Origin: Mucidula mucida
Lineage: Eukaryota > Basidiomycota > Agaricomycetes > Agaricales > Physalacriaceae
Length of the DNA stretch: 18,436 nt
Assembly: GCA_015501055.1 (NCBI GenBank)
Contig: JADNYV010000663.1
Coordinates: forward strand, 1-18,436
Direction: 5' to 3'
Shown here piece by piece: positions 7,709 through 18,436 of this stretch (position 1 is its first letter; the number at the start of each line of letters is the position of its first letter). The notes under the pieces were generated by a model. It was not told the DNA's origin. It saw only the letters and a program-made list of their open reading frames with translations, and searched no databases. Position numbers and translations under genes: made by a program.

Positions 7709-10407
7709 TTAATCATCACCACCGTGAGAGCTCGCAACATCGCTTTTGGCATCGGCGTCTTGTGATGCGCTTTGAGCAGCGGTGAACCCGGATAAAACCG
7801 AAGATCCTCCTCCTCCACTTTTCTTAGCTTCTGCCCAAGCGTGGGCCATTTTCAAGAACTGGAAGGTCTTGGGGTTGTTTTCACGTTCGTCATCAGCAAA
7901 GATGAGATCGTGATCTGCAAAGCAATCAACATAACGGAATGAATACGAACGCTGTAAACCGTACCCTCCACTGTCTGGCCGGTTTCTTGATCGACGTATC
8001 GTTTCTTGCCAACGATAGGCATCATAGCCGCTACCTTCTTCACATCCTCTTCAGAACCATGGGTTTCCTCGAATGTCTTCCACACTTCGAGGAGAACGAC
8101 ACGCTATTGAGTGTATCAGCATCTGCAAGAATCGATAATTTCAATGATACCTCATGCTTAAGACCCTTGCTTTTGAGATCGTCATAACCCCGCTGGAACA
8201 CCCTACGTGCCAAATCAGCATCACCAGCAACCACACGTTGTTCGGCGTCCTCGTCCTCTTCTTCCTCCACTTCTTCCCGCATAGCTCGTGGTAGAGGCAT
8301 GGGCTCAGCCTCAAAGAGTGCATATGATATCCACACTTTGACATGACCGCTGAGTTCGATAAGGCGATTGTAGAGAGCGCGCGCAGCATCTCGTTCGCCT
8401 TCCTCGACCTCAAAATCGATGTAGGCCTTCCAGAGAAGCTCGGGCATAGAGAGCGGACTTTGACTGACGGCCAGTTCGAAGATAGCACGCGTACGAGCAA
8501 AGTCTTGCAATTGAGATTCAAGCTCTGCAAACTTGATCCATGCCGGGGAGTTCGCGGGATCAAACTACGTAGGAATTAGTACAATGAACTTATAGAAACA
8601 ATCCAACTAACCTCGAGATACTTTTGGTATAATTGCCGGGCACGATCAAATTCCCGTAGCTGAGATATGTTATGACGTTGACCGAGCGAGGGGGACTATG
8701 GTGCTCACCTCTATCTCTAATTCGATATAACCTTTGAAGAGAGCCTCTTTTGGACACATGCCAATAGCAGCGCCCAATATCTTACGTGCCGCGGGTAGCT
8801 GCAGTCGCCGGACTTCAAATCTCGCAAACATCAACCACAGTTTTGCAAACGTGAAAACCTTATGAGGCACAATGCTGAGTGCGGTTTGGTATATCTGTCG
8901 CGTTCTGTCGTAATCCTGTGTATGTATAAGCCCTAGACAACTTGAATGACAACACGCAGCATACCTTCGTTTCTATTTCCTCGAATAGAGCGTAGTCCAA
9001 CCAAAGGAAAATATATCTGCGCCAGTGCCGTTTTTCATTTCCAGGCGGTACCTGTGCTACAGCCCGTTCATACACCTCTCGCACCCGTCCGACGGCCGTT
9101 TCTTCTTCTTCAGCCGAGCCGCCCTCTGTTCGCAGGTCCTGTAAAGCACCTTCTTCCAGTCGGGAGTAATCGAACCACACATCGTAATTCCGGCCATCGT
9201 GTGACAACTCCTCCTCATATTGTATTCTTCGCTTTCCTAGCACAGTGCTTTCCAGTGTTGTCCTGGTTCCGTGCTGCTTCTCAAACTTGGTATAAGAGGC
9301 ATATAAACCGGCAGATTTCGACCGTGGTATCCGGGATAGAGCAAACTGTGAGTGGGTACTTAGAGACTTTCCCGAATAGCCCCGTGTAGACACACCTGGT
9401 AAATCACTCGAGCTCGGTCGTATTCCTTTAATCTCGTCTCCATCTTCGCAAACGCACTAAAAACAGCCTGCGCCTTCTCTATCTGCTCCTCGTCATCGCC
9501 ATAGAATTCAAGGGCAGTTTGGAAAACTTCTCTGGCTTTGTCGACACGAAGTCTGTCCTCCTCGAATTTACCCCACTTCACCCACACCCGCGGCTCTGGA
9601 CGAACAGCAATCCAACGTTCGTAGATCGCACTCGCGCGATCCAGCTCATTATACCGTTCCTCCAGTTTGATGTATGCCTGCCATGCCTTGTCATCCGGTT
9701 CCCATTGCATCCATCGTTCAAAGACCTGACGGGCGCCAGAGACATTTTGAAGAAGCTCCTCCAGATACACATATTTGTACCATAACTGGTCGACACGGGG
9801 AAGAAGTGTTACAGCGCGGTCGTAAAGATTGCGTGCATGCTGAACATTTCGAGATTTAAGCTCCATTTCGGTGTAAGACAGCCATAATTGAATGCTGCGG
9901 GGGTCCACGTCAAGGGCACGCTCGTAAACAGATCTTGACCGAGCGAATTCATTCTGGCTGGCCTCCCAGTTCGCGTATTGCAACCATTCTTTGCTATTTC
10001 AGAACGTCGGTATACAGTTAAGCACTATCAGAGGCACTCACATGCTACCACGAGTCCTTCTGATCCTTTCCTCAAATTCCTTTCTCTTCCTGCCGCGATA
10101 CTCGTTGAGTTCTTCGAAGTCTTCAACGCGCTGTTTCGGTGCCCTGAATGCAGTTTCCTGTCGTTCTTGCGCCTGTTACGACTCAAATTAAGCCCTGATA
10201 CACTAGCGAGATTTGAATCTGCTTACTTCGCGCAGCAACTGCTCAGCAGTGATCTATTGCGCAAGGTCAGTATTTGGGTTAACCAAGTGATAAAATGGTG
10301 TACCTGGATGGCCGCTGGTGCGCGGTTTTTTATACTGAATAAGATATCAGGAGTACTTACAGAGGATCCGATAGATGAACATACCGAGGCGCGCGTCCGT
10401 CCTGCAT
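7709..10407 (-). CDS. CLF1: Pre-mRNA splicing factor CLF1 (crooked-neck/Syf3, HAT repeats)
   Basis: Component of the Prp19-associated (NineTeen) complex, acting in spliceosome assembly in the nucleus. Eleven exons: 10407-10385, 10334-10304, 10253-10227, 10172-10042, 9993-9396, 9345-8965, 8915-8709, 8659-8612, 8564-8151, 8103-7965 and 7914-7709, totalling 734 residues, close to the family's usual 680-850. The N-terminus reads [18 protein letters not shown], then ITAEQLLRE and a charged stretch with [16 protein letters not shown], all typical of CLF1. From about residue 70 to 600 there is a series of HAT repeats, for example [44 protein letters not shown] and [10 protein letters not shown]. An acidic insert ([14 protein letters not shown]) lies near residue 590. 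The C-terminus has [13 protein letters not shown] and a low-complexity Gly/Ser/Asp tail. Introns are 47-54 nt. The frame is clean from start to stop. The first three exons are only 23, 31 and 27 nt. Confidence 0.95.
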
Positions 10408-10869
10408 TGTGGCCAAGTTGAAGAAGCAAGGGTGCAAGTGTTTACACTTGTTGACGAGCGTCTTCAAGCTCCTTGAGTCACCGGCACCGGCGGTAGGCAC
10501 CTACAAAGTTCTCGGTTTCCAGAGTCTCCTGCTGCTGAACGTTTGAACGTTGACGTCGACAATGGATTCCTTCATAATGGACAGACAAGCCGTGATTACA
10601 CAAGGTAAACGAATGTAAATCTAGTAGTAACAAAACTGTGGAAATCTAACTTTGACAGTAAAAGGAGAACAGCACACTGAAAGCGAAGGATGTGCATATA
10701 AATAGTAATTGCTTCGATTGGTGATTATTGCCTATAGAAACAAAGAAAATATGAGACTGAAGATAATTAGAATCAGAAATGGCTTTATGAGTATTTTGTA
10801 CGAAATGAAAGAATGAAAAAATGGAGATCGAGAGCCGAAAATGAAATAAAGAACATGAGAAAGATGAAC
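10408..10869. promoter_or_regulatory. Spacer between RRM gene 3' end and CLF1 start
   Basis: 462 bp upstream of CLF1 and downstream of the RRM gene, both on the minus strand. It must hold the CLF1 promoter near 10408-10600 and the RRM-gene 3' untranslated region near 10700-10869. The latter is strongly purine-rich on the plus strand (10790-10868), hence pyrimidine-rich in the transcript. No open frame of interest was found. Confidence 0.4.
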
Positions 10870-13800
10870 TTAGGCAAACTGAGGACTGGCGAAGGTCATT
10901 GCACGATGCGGGCCTTCAATTCCGGCACCTGCGTTCTGTTGAGCACTGGGACGACCTCGATTAGCCATAGATCGATTGTTGCCCTTGTGAATGTATGACT
11001 GGTCCCTACGTCCAGTGTTGCGTCTCAGAGACGAATTCAACTGATTGACGTTCAGATCGTGACCGGTCACTCGGAACGAGTGAGATACAGGGAGTGGCAT
11101 GCTACCGGATGCAGGAAGAGACTGATTACCACCTGAATGAGACGTAGGGAAGGCCGATGATTGGCTAGGATGAATCCAGTTTGTGGGAGGGACCAACATA
11201 TGTCGCGTTTGCATCCCTGAATTCATCCTCGGTGGTACATTCATGTATGTTGGCGGTTGGGATGGGGTCCAATTCTGAATGTTCTGACCTTGGCCTTGAG
11301 CAACAGGCGCCGGTTGACCACCTGCCGTCATGTACTGGTCAAGAGCTTCAGGCGGATAGACGGCAATCAAGGTTCCTTGGTCATTTTGGATGAAGCCGGT
11401 GGGGACGACAGGTGGCTGCTGATGTTGCGTTGTAGATTGGACAGTGCCAGAATCGCTGGAGGGATGTGGTCTCGTTGGAAACGCGGGGTATGGAATATAA
11501 GCCTGAATTCGTGTTAGCTGCGCTCAAACTCAAGTAAAGAAACATGCATACTCCATACATGCCCATTGGCCGCCAGAGGCCCTGGACGGGGATAGGTGGT
11601 GCTGAGGCGGGACCGCTGGCATCAGATCCCGCATTACTCGTATATCCTTGAGAAGGCGTGGGCTGTGGAGTGGCAAATCCGGTAGGCATACCTGGATTGG
11701 CATATCCAGGATAGAACGGCATTTGATATTGAATTTGAGCGCCGTATGAGGACATCCAGAGAGGATGTGGATAGTAGCTGCCTGAGGAAGACATAGTATA
11801 TTGGACATTCGACGCGCCGGGAGGACCTGGAATGGGAACCGCCGAATTGTAGATGACGGGAGGCGGAGTCATTGTCGCTGAGGATGGAACGTTATCGTAC
11901 CATTCCCGATATGTCTCGACAGCAGGAGAATCAGTCTTCAGTTTCTCTTGGTCTTGACTGTGAGGTGCCTGTGCATCTCGGCTCTCTTGTGTCTCCGTGA
12001 CACGACGAGTTGAGTCAGGTTCAACGGGCGTTGAAAGGCTCGATGGAGATTTTGCGACATCGACAGAAGGCTGATCGTGGTGCTCGTGGGAATCAATAGG
12101 ATCGGGGCGAAGATTCTGCTCTCGTCCAGGCATCTCAGCATCGCCGTACGAATGGTAGGTAACACCATTTGCCATGGGATAACGTCCACGACCACGGGCT
12201 CCGTATTTCCAATTGCAACGGGGAGGGTTGCAATCTCGAAGCTGAACGCGCATTGCACGGCCTTCAAAGATGCGGTTATGCTGCAAGGCATTCAACCATT
12301 GGGAACATAGGCTTTAGGTTAACTCTTACCTCTTGAGAAACAGCTTTCGCAGGGGAATCCGTGTTGTCGAACTTGACGAAAGCGAACGCGGCCTTGCCGT
12401 TGACTGTTTGCGAGATATTCATGAGCTGGTCGAAGGAAATGAAAAAGACGTACCCGGGCGCACAACCTTTACACTCTCCAAGCCGCCAAACTTTCTAAAG
12501 TAGTTGGCGACCTTTTCTTCGTCCCAAGCACTGGGTCCATACATTTCAAGCCCGCCTACGAACAGAGTAGTAGGATCAAGTGCTCGTTCCCCTTGTAGCG
12601 GCTCCTCAAAGTGGTAACCAGCCTTCATCTTGCTGTCGTATTCGTCGAACGCGAAGATGCCGTTGAAGTTGCCGCTACCAGTCGTTGGGGTTGCTGGAAA
12701 CATGACTCCGGGCGTCCTGGGAGTGATTGGAGACATTCCCAGTCCTGGTGTGGGTGGCATGTCAAGCTCTTGCTCAAGATCACGGCCTATGCCGTCCCCT
12801 TGCTTAGATACTTCATGCGTTTCGTGTGAATGAGAAAAAGGTCTTGATACCGCAGATCTAGGTAAGTCCATAAGAATTGAAGTTGGAGAGAAAAGAGGAG
12901 CATTTTTCACCTCATGCCATCTACGTCGACCTGGCCGTCTTTATGAAGGAGGAGCTTGTTATAACCCCAAACGCCGCCGAAATCTGCCTTGGGTTCGCCC
13001 TTAGCATCAACGAGCGGAGGGAAGTCCATGTCATTCCACTCGCCCTGTATAGTTCCAGGTATCGAAGTATCAACTAGAGTCGACGTCATGGATGTGACGG
13101 TGGCATCCGGATGACGAGCAACTTGGGGCGACAGCTTCCATCTTGAAGGAGCTGAACTCGAAGAGAGGTTGCCAGGATTTCCGGATATATCTGGTAGAGA
13201 GTCGTGACGAGATCCAGTGGAAAATAAGGTGTTCATGCTCCTGACAGGCAGACGATCGGGATCATTGAGGTACAATGGATAAAGAGTGGCGTTTGGAGCA
13301 CGCGTGTTCTGGTAGGGTGATTGTCTACCACCAAAGTTATTCGGCTGATGGGCCCAGGTAACGGTGAGATGTGGCACTCGGCGAAGGGTCTAAAGATTAC
13401 GAAGGAGTTAAAACCTCATCTGGTAGCAAAAAGTTATGCCTACCATCAGAGCGTTAACGCAGTCATCGCGATGGGCCCACTTGACCTCAAAACAGCGCGC
13501 GTCCATATTTGGGTTTCGGCGAGCGTTGTGAGGATAGCAATAGACATTGCTAGAATCTTCGACTTCGGAGTCTACGTCTATGAACGGATAGTTAGTAAGT
13601 CTTAATGTTGAGCGACAAAATACATGCCCGAATTTTCCTCCGGCTTCCATGTCTTGAACGACTCGAGCTCTCCAAAGTGAGAGCAGATAATCCGAATAGT
13701 CTAGACCGCATGAGCTGCGGCGTTGATTGGGAGGAAGCAGATACACTCACCTCGTCATCACACTTGACTGGCTGTAGATGCATAGCATGCTCAATGTGGC

Positions 13801-14665
13801 TATCAACGTGGTTGACAGAAGCCTGGGCTTCCGCGTCTACAGCCTCCGCATTATAGAGAATGGCTAGATATCTTGCAGAACATGTTAGTCGTCGCAAACT
13901 TTAAAAGAGAATGCCATTAAACCTCGAGTTTCTCGGTTTCCAAAGTCTCATAGCATATGGAAGATCTAACTCGACGTGTTTTCCTCGACCATACTCGGCT
14001 GGACTGTTCTCTGCATTGGGGATGAACTGCACGGGTGAACTGAGAACAATGAGATGTCGTCAGAAAGTCGTGTTATTGACTCCTCTTACCGGTAAGATAT
14101 CAGTAAAGTGCGAAATGCCCGAGCTGGCTCATAGCGCAAGTGACGACCCAAAAAAGGTTTAGGTTCGGTAGAATGGAGGGTGTTGATCAAACTAGTCGCC
14201 GCCGCAGCATCCTAGAGCATGGAAATAAGAAAGAGCGCATATATGCAGGTTGGAAGACGGTTTGACCTCGCACTGGACAAAAGCACAGACGCCGCCCTTC
14301 GAGTCACGAACCACCTTGACATTCTTGACTTGCGCGTGCTCCGACAGATGGGAGGAGAGCAAGCGCGCAAGCTCTACTTGGTCAATGTTGGTCGGCAGAC
14401 TAGAAAGTTGGCAATCAAATAAACCGAATGGGGGTATGGTGGACGAGGCGACTAACCTTCCGACGAAGACACTGGCATCGTGGGGCATCTTTTCGTCCTT
14501 TCGCTTGTCCGACGCGTCAAGAGAGGCGTTTTCGTCGTCAGAGTGCTGAGCGTCCCGTAGAGGACCGTTCCGAAGGCTGGGAGATGCTGGAGGCGACGAC
14601 GGAGGCAAGGAATCAAAGCGAGTACCCCAAGAACGTGCAGCGGGGAGCAACTGTTTCGTGGGCAT
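10870..14665 (-). CDS. Three-RRM RNA-binding protein with Pro/Gln-rich C-terminus
   Basis: Putative mRNA-binding regulator; the exact orthologue is not recognised. Twelve exons: 14665-14457, 14399-14267, 14211-14090, 14039-13923, 13871-13751, 13700-13628, 13577-13444, 13389-12911, 12857-12454, 12403-12330, 12280-11552 and 11502-10870, giving 1075 residues. RRM1 (about 65-155) has RNP2 SVFVGSL and RNP1 KGGVCAFVQ, followed by GRHLRYEPARAFRTLLISYR. A degenerate RRM2 (about 230-320) has TIRIICSHFGELESFKTW and CFEVKWAHRDDCVNALM. RRM3 (about 560-645) has TLFVGGL and KAAFAFVKF. A disordered linker rich in TP and SP pairs precedes RRM3. The tail (650-1075) is rich in Pro, Gln, Ser, Tyr and Asn and contains TGFIQNDQGTLIAVYPPEAL. 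The intron after exon 6 must use a GC donor (13627-13626) to keep the frame. The start is the ATG after an upstream region that may be a spliced 5' leader. It is likely cytoplasmic or shuttling, by analogy only. Confidence 0.88.
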
Positions 14666-15591
14666 TGAATAGAAAGAATAGTTCTGAGTAGCAGATGGTA
14701 AGTGCAAGAGAGGTGGTGGTGGGGGACTGAAGAGAGCTGTCGACCGAATGGGAAGGATAGGCGCATATTTAGAAGAATCACCGGACTACTTTCCAAACAT
14801 CACACTGGCGAGGAAATTCACAATCACAAGTTAACATCCTCCCAATGAGACACGTTTCCCGACGCCCGACGAGGAGCGACGATCTCGCTGAAAAGACGTC
14901 CATGTCATGTCAATTCGAACCCAGATCCCATCGTTCCCGGTTCAACCAACTCTGCTCGTGGTCCGCGGACTCGTTCTGTGCCACGACAATTTTTCCGACC
15001 GCTGTATTTCTAGAGCACCAGAGACCGCTACAATCACTGGCTACAAGTCCGGTTCTGTGTAAATATCCAGCAGGCTAGCGACTGAATGGAGCTAGAGATG
15101 GATCATTCAGGAACTTGTTTAGACTTCGATGGCACAGGAATCGACTGAAAAAGAACTCGAAGCTATTCGCGGCCTTGTCTTCGCGTCGCAAGCGTCCTGA
15201 ATCCACAATGCAGGTCAACCAGATCTGCACCGGCGTGTGGGAGTAGGGGTTATCTCCTAGTAGGCCAAATTGGTGTAATTGTCCAGTGCTTCTTAATGGC
15301 GTGGGCTTCCTGTAAACCCAACCATCGACCCCGGGATGGTCGGAATAGCGCATACATTCGGCATTGGTTCCATTTAAGTCGCGCGTTCAGTTTAGGTGCG
15401 AATTTAATTCATCTGATCCTCAGTTGTTATGACAGCGAGACGCAGAAAGTAGGACAGAGCCTTGTGGAGCCTGCAGGACGATCCGAGGCATAGATCACAA
15501 GCAGGGTCGGGTCCAAGTAGTGTTCAACTCCGACGCTCCCAAATAGGAATCTGATCGACAATTTTCGCTCCTTCAACCAATCTACACTACA
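14666..15591. promoter_or_regulatory. Divergent promoter region of the RRM gene and RPB6
   Basis: 926 bp between two divergently transcribed starts. Open frames inside (for example plus 14845-15078 and minus 15075-15353) have no recognisable similarity and look like chance. CCAAT-type pentamers occur on the plus strand close to RPB6 (near 15576) and on the minus strand (near 15363). Next to the RRM start, a minus-strand acceptor-like sequence (CTACTCAG, near 14690) may end an intron in the 5' leader. Promoter assignment is inferred from the gene arrangement. Confidence 0.45.
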
Positions 15592-16275
15592 ATGTCGGAA
15601 GACGGCGATTATGGCGGCGGAGGCGGCGGCGACTACGACGACTATGCTGGTACTGGGTACGACTTATGAGTCTTTACGTCCATCTGGCATATTTCTTACT
15701 TTCTCTTCAAGTTTTGCTGAGGATATTGTGTGTATACCGTCTATTAGTGCTCCTACCCAATACATTTCTTACCAGGCCCTCGCGTGATTCGCTTAATAGG
15801 ATGACGGCTACGATCTTTTGAACCAAGACGCCGAAGGACAGGGAGAAGACGGCGAGAATGGTGGGGAGGATGCACAGATGAATGGCATCAACGGGGCGGA
15901 GAATGAACAAGAGATGGGCAATGCGGAAGATGATGCGGTTGCTGCCGGCGCTGGGCTGGCAGGAGAGCGACAAGCGAACAAGGAGAGGATAACAACACCG
16001 TACTTGACCAAGTACGAGAGAGCACGAATACTTGGAACGAGAGCTCTGCAAATCAGGTAAATGGATGATCCTTGACATTTTACCTCTTCTTTAATTGACA
16101 AATGTTATCCTCCAGTATGAACGCGCCTGTATTGGTTCCCCTCGACGGCGAAACCGACGCGCTGCAGATCGCCATCAAAGAACTCTCACAACGAAAAATT
16201 CCTTTGATTATTCGCCGCTACCTACCCGATGGCAGTTTTGAGGATTGGAGCGTTCATGAACTGATTACGGACTGA
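15592..16275 (+). CDS. RPB6: RNA polymerases I, II and III shared subunit RPB6 (RPABC2)
   Basis: Small essential subunit common to all three nuclear RNA polymerases; it helps anchor the clamp and stabilises assembly. Exons are 15592-15656, 15712-15727, 15800-16056 and 16116-16275, encoding 165 residues. The N-terminal half is acidic and Gly-rich ([20 protein letters not shown], then an Asp/Glu/Asn-rich stretch), as usual for the family. The conserved core starts near residue 88 with [20 protein letters not shown], continues with [26 protein letters not shown] and [18 protein letters not shown], and ends with VHELITD. Introns are 55, 72 and 59 nt. The second exon is a 16-nt microexon coding FAEDI. 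It is required because other joins give non-acidic or stopped frames. It is divergent from the RRM gene and convergent with the sirtuin gene. Confidence 0.96.
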
Positions 16276-16470
16276 AGGAGCCAGTGGCCTGCGACTTTTG
16301 TAGAAGTTGTGTACTTTATTTTTCGCGAGGTTTTCCAGAATCGATGTAATATACAAAAATTGCGACCATGATGCATAGCGCGAGGATCCAACAGTGAATG
16401 AGGTAGCGATATAAGTTACATGCAACGAAAATAATATGGAGATGCAGCAAAATGTCGTCGAAATATACTA
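16276..16470. terminator. Shared 3' region of RPB6 and the sirtuin gene
   Basis: 195 bp between two convergent stop codons, so transcript ends from both strands must lie here or overlap. The stretch from about 16305 to 16450 is AT-rich (for example ACTTTATTTTT on the plus strand and AATAATATGG near 16427), fitting polyadenylation regions. No precise signal is assigned. Confidence 0.4.
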
Positions 16471-18200
16471 CTAAATCACCACCTCCACTTGGAGGTTTCT
16501 CCCCGTTCGACTTCGAGCGCGCTTGGGTTCCCCAGCCTTCTTTGTAGTGGTCGGCGCGCGCGCCGGCTTCACCTTGCCTTGTGGGCGGGGGGAGGCGGTC
16601 ATGTCTTGCATGGAAAGGTCGATGATAGCATCGATTTCTTCGAAGTCGTCAACGTCAATCACGTTGTTGGTGCTGTTCCCAAACAGAAGTCCCCGTTCTT
16701 CTGGTTCTAGACCAACTTTCTCTCCGTTATGTATCCGGCGCTTGGATGGACTGGAATCGAGGTCGTTGTAATGCGATCCTCCTTGACGCCGCTTGGTGGG
16801 AGAACTAGGCGAACTCGTCGACTTCGGTTTAACAATGGACAGTCCTGAGAGATCAGGGGTACTGAGAATCATGTCGGAAGCCGTTTGTGGCGGCACATTT
16901 TCGACGTCATGAGATTTCTTTATGTCTGTTTCCCGGGAATTAATATAGGAATGTTGAAGGTGTACAGTATTCCTGACCTTTCGATTTGCCTTTAGCACCA
17001 AGCGCTGTCCGAACATCCTTCACAACTTTGAGTGGGGACAACATGCTGATATCTCCGTCAAGTGTTGACTGAACTTCCCAATCAGCGGGTCGCGACTTCC
17101 TCCAATCCTCTTCGACCTTGCTAACCCACGCATCGGTTTCCCCAGACACGTGGTAGTCGATGATGTCTGACCAGTCTCCTCCCGGGGCCGTCTTATTGAC
17201 ATAGATGACTTTGCCTGCCCAGCGCTTCCCTTTCGCAGTGCTCGCAGAAGGATGGTTGTGGACGGCGTTGGCAAACTCTTTGACGAGCTTCTTGAAACCA
17301 TGGACTTTCAGAGAGGTACCCATGATGATGAGCATGTCTGGCTTCTTGTTGAGATCGCTGGTCTGAATTGTGCCTATGTCGTCACCGAGAGGATGCGCTT
17401 CATCATACAGGACGATGGAAGGGCGGAGGGAGCCGACGCTAGTGGCGCGAGCGGAACGCGCAATACGAGCTTCACCTATTGGAGTAACATGTTAGTTTCA
17501 AGCCTTTGCGGAGCGAGAAGCGATCTCACATCGTAGTGTGCAATCGGGACATGGTGGTGAGAGGCCATCATTGAATATTTCGATATGTTCCGGAGTGCAA
17601 AGATAGTCAGCGGAACAGGAGTTGCAACGGACGCGATGGATGTCGCCATGAAGTTGAACGTTTCGAACATCTTTGGCATTGATCTTGGACTTGCTGCGAG
17701 ATGAGGTCGATTTAGCCTCTGCACTTGCGCTCCCTAGAAGACCGGCTCGCTCCTCCAGACCATCAATGTTCTGGGTATAGGAACGAAGGAGTTTCTTTTT
17801 GGAATCCAGAAGTTTTATGAAGCGATGGGTAGGTGTCGGCGAGGCGTTGTCGACAGACTGCTTCAACTGTGAAATGAAGGTGTAGAATACTGATGTGGAG
17901 GTGGTATCCCGGAAGAGAGACGCGTTGAACAGCTCCTGGCCTTTTAGGACTACGTTTGGATATCGTTCCTTTACCATAGCGTATAGACCGTCGGAGGAGC
18001 GGAAATCCTGCAGAGAACAGGTCAGTGCGGTATTTCGCTGGCAGAGGAGGACTGACAGGAATACCCGACGAGCAAGATATCCCGGCTCCTGTTACAACCA
18101 CTATCTTCTTGCACTTTGCGACCGACAAGGAGACATCGTTCAGCGTGCGACGCGTTGGGCCATCCGCGAGACCACCGTTGAGGTCGAGAGTGACGGTCAT
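16471..18200 (-). CDS. HST3: NAD-dependent protein deacetylase, Hst3/Hst4-type sirtuin
   Basis: Class I sirtuin of the Hst3/Hst4 branch, whose characterised members remove acetyl groups from histone H3 Lys56 and support genome stability. Exons are 18200-18057, 18007-17530, 17475-16978 and 16925-16471, encoding 524 residues; introns are 49, 54 and 52 nt. The NAD-binding start GAGISCSSGIP (38-48) joins DFRSSDGLYAM across intron 1. YTQNIDGLEERAGL (about 125-138) is followed by the catalytic His in VQLHGDIHR (about 168). The zinc site has two pairs, CNSC (176 and 179) and CPDC (201 and 204). LYDEAHPLGDDIG, LIIMGTSLKVHGFKKLVK (about 257-274) and VIYVNKT complete the Rossmann fold. The last 150 residues are low-complexity and basic (TKRRQ, SKRRIHNGEK, EPKRARSRTGR), so nuclear targeting is likely. 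The start is the ATG closest to the conserved core; an earlier in-frame ATG exists but lies in a hydrophobic, non-conserved stretch. Confidence 0.93.
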
Positions 18201-18436
18201 CACTATGAGTGTGAGAGACAAGAAGATAGAGGCAAAGTGCGGCCCAACTATTTTGGGAATCCAAACAAAGGTAACTATCACATGATCGTGACATGTAACG
18301 CGACGCGGGCCGACAGGCGTACCTTGTACTACAGTCAATGCTTGATATTCGAGGTAATTCTCCGCCTTGTTCATCAAGTCTTTCAGAGCCTGGCTTCTTC
18401 AGCGTGTTACAGTCATCCGGTCTAGTCTCAAAGTCT
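18201..18436. promoter_or_regulatory. Upstream region of the sirtuin gene
   Basis: 236 bp to the end of the window, presumed promoter and leader of the minus-strand sirtuin gene. It contains two abutting ACGCG motifs (18298-18302 and 18303-18307), the core of MluI-cell-cycle-box sites. No coding sequence is recognised; a divergent gene beyond the window end is possible. Confidence 0.35.

Noticed and set aside
8946..9389. 147-codon plus-strand frame
   Set aside because: Antisense shadow of a CLF1 exon with HAT repeats.
9978..10421. 147-codon plus-strand frame
   Set aside because: Antisense to the small first exons of CLF1, whose minus-strand frames are clearly conserved.
10508..10528. Short similarity to about 13928-13948 (TTCTCGGTTTCCA plus a few bases)
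   Set aside because: One copy is in an intergenic spacer and the other in an RRM exon; length and context suggest coincidence.
14140..14165. Apparent frameshift at a T run in RRM exon 3
   Set aside because: A recount shows six T residues, giving PKPFLGRHLRYEP in frame; the gene is intact.
14845..15353. Open frames in the divergent spacer
   Set aside because: No recognisable motif, no intron structure extending them, and both are short.

Overview
The window looks like nuclear DNA of a basidiomycete, most likely an Agaricomycete. Seven protein-coding loci can be read through many GT-AG introns of about 46-72 nt, and the encoded proteins are typically fungal (CLF1, RPB6, an Hst3/Hst4-type sirtuin). 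There are no prokaryotic features, rRNAs, tRNAs or CRISPR arrays. All exon models come from reading the sequence. For the five intact genes the summed exon lengths are whole numbers of codons.

Left part (1-7265), accessory. Two paralogous F-box/leucine-rich-repeat genes lie on the minus strand at 407-2022 and 4468-7265. They share intron positions and phases, and their first two exons have the same lengths (48 and 326 nt). The first is a pseudogene with about five frame changes. The second is open throughout, but its second intron carries a 1085-bp non-autonomous DNA transposon with 59-bp terminal inverted repeats and a TA target duplication. Removing the element and one TA leaves a 60-nt intron, the same length as in the paralogue. 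Between them, also on the minus strand, lies a seven-exon gene for a staphylococcal-type (family I.6-like) lipase that is missing one base in exon 6.

Right part (7709-18200), conserved core genes. In coordinate order these are CLF1 (crooked-neck HAT-repeat splicing factor, minus, 11 exons), a 1075-residue three-RRM RNA-binding protein with a Pro/Gln/Tyr-rich tail (minus, 12 exons), RPB6 (shared subunit of RNA polymerases I, II and III, plus, 4 exons including a 16-nt microexon), and an Hst3/Hst4-type NAD-dependent deacetylase (minus, 4 exons). The RRM gene and RPB6 diverge from a 926-bp spacer. RPB6 and the sirtuin gene converge across 195 bp.

The core genes have clean frames, whereas the lesions and the transposon sit in the F-box/lipase segment. 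This points to real decay there rather than general sequencing error. I saw no obviously new multi-gene system. The best leads are the intronic transposon, the decaying F-box pair, the lipase frameshift and a probable GC-AG intron in the RRM gene.
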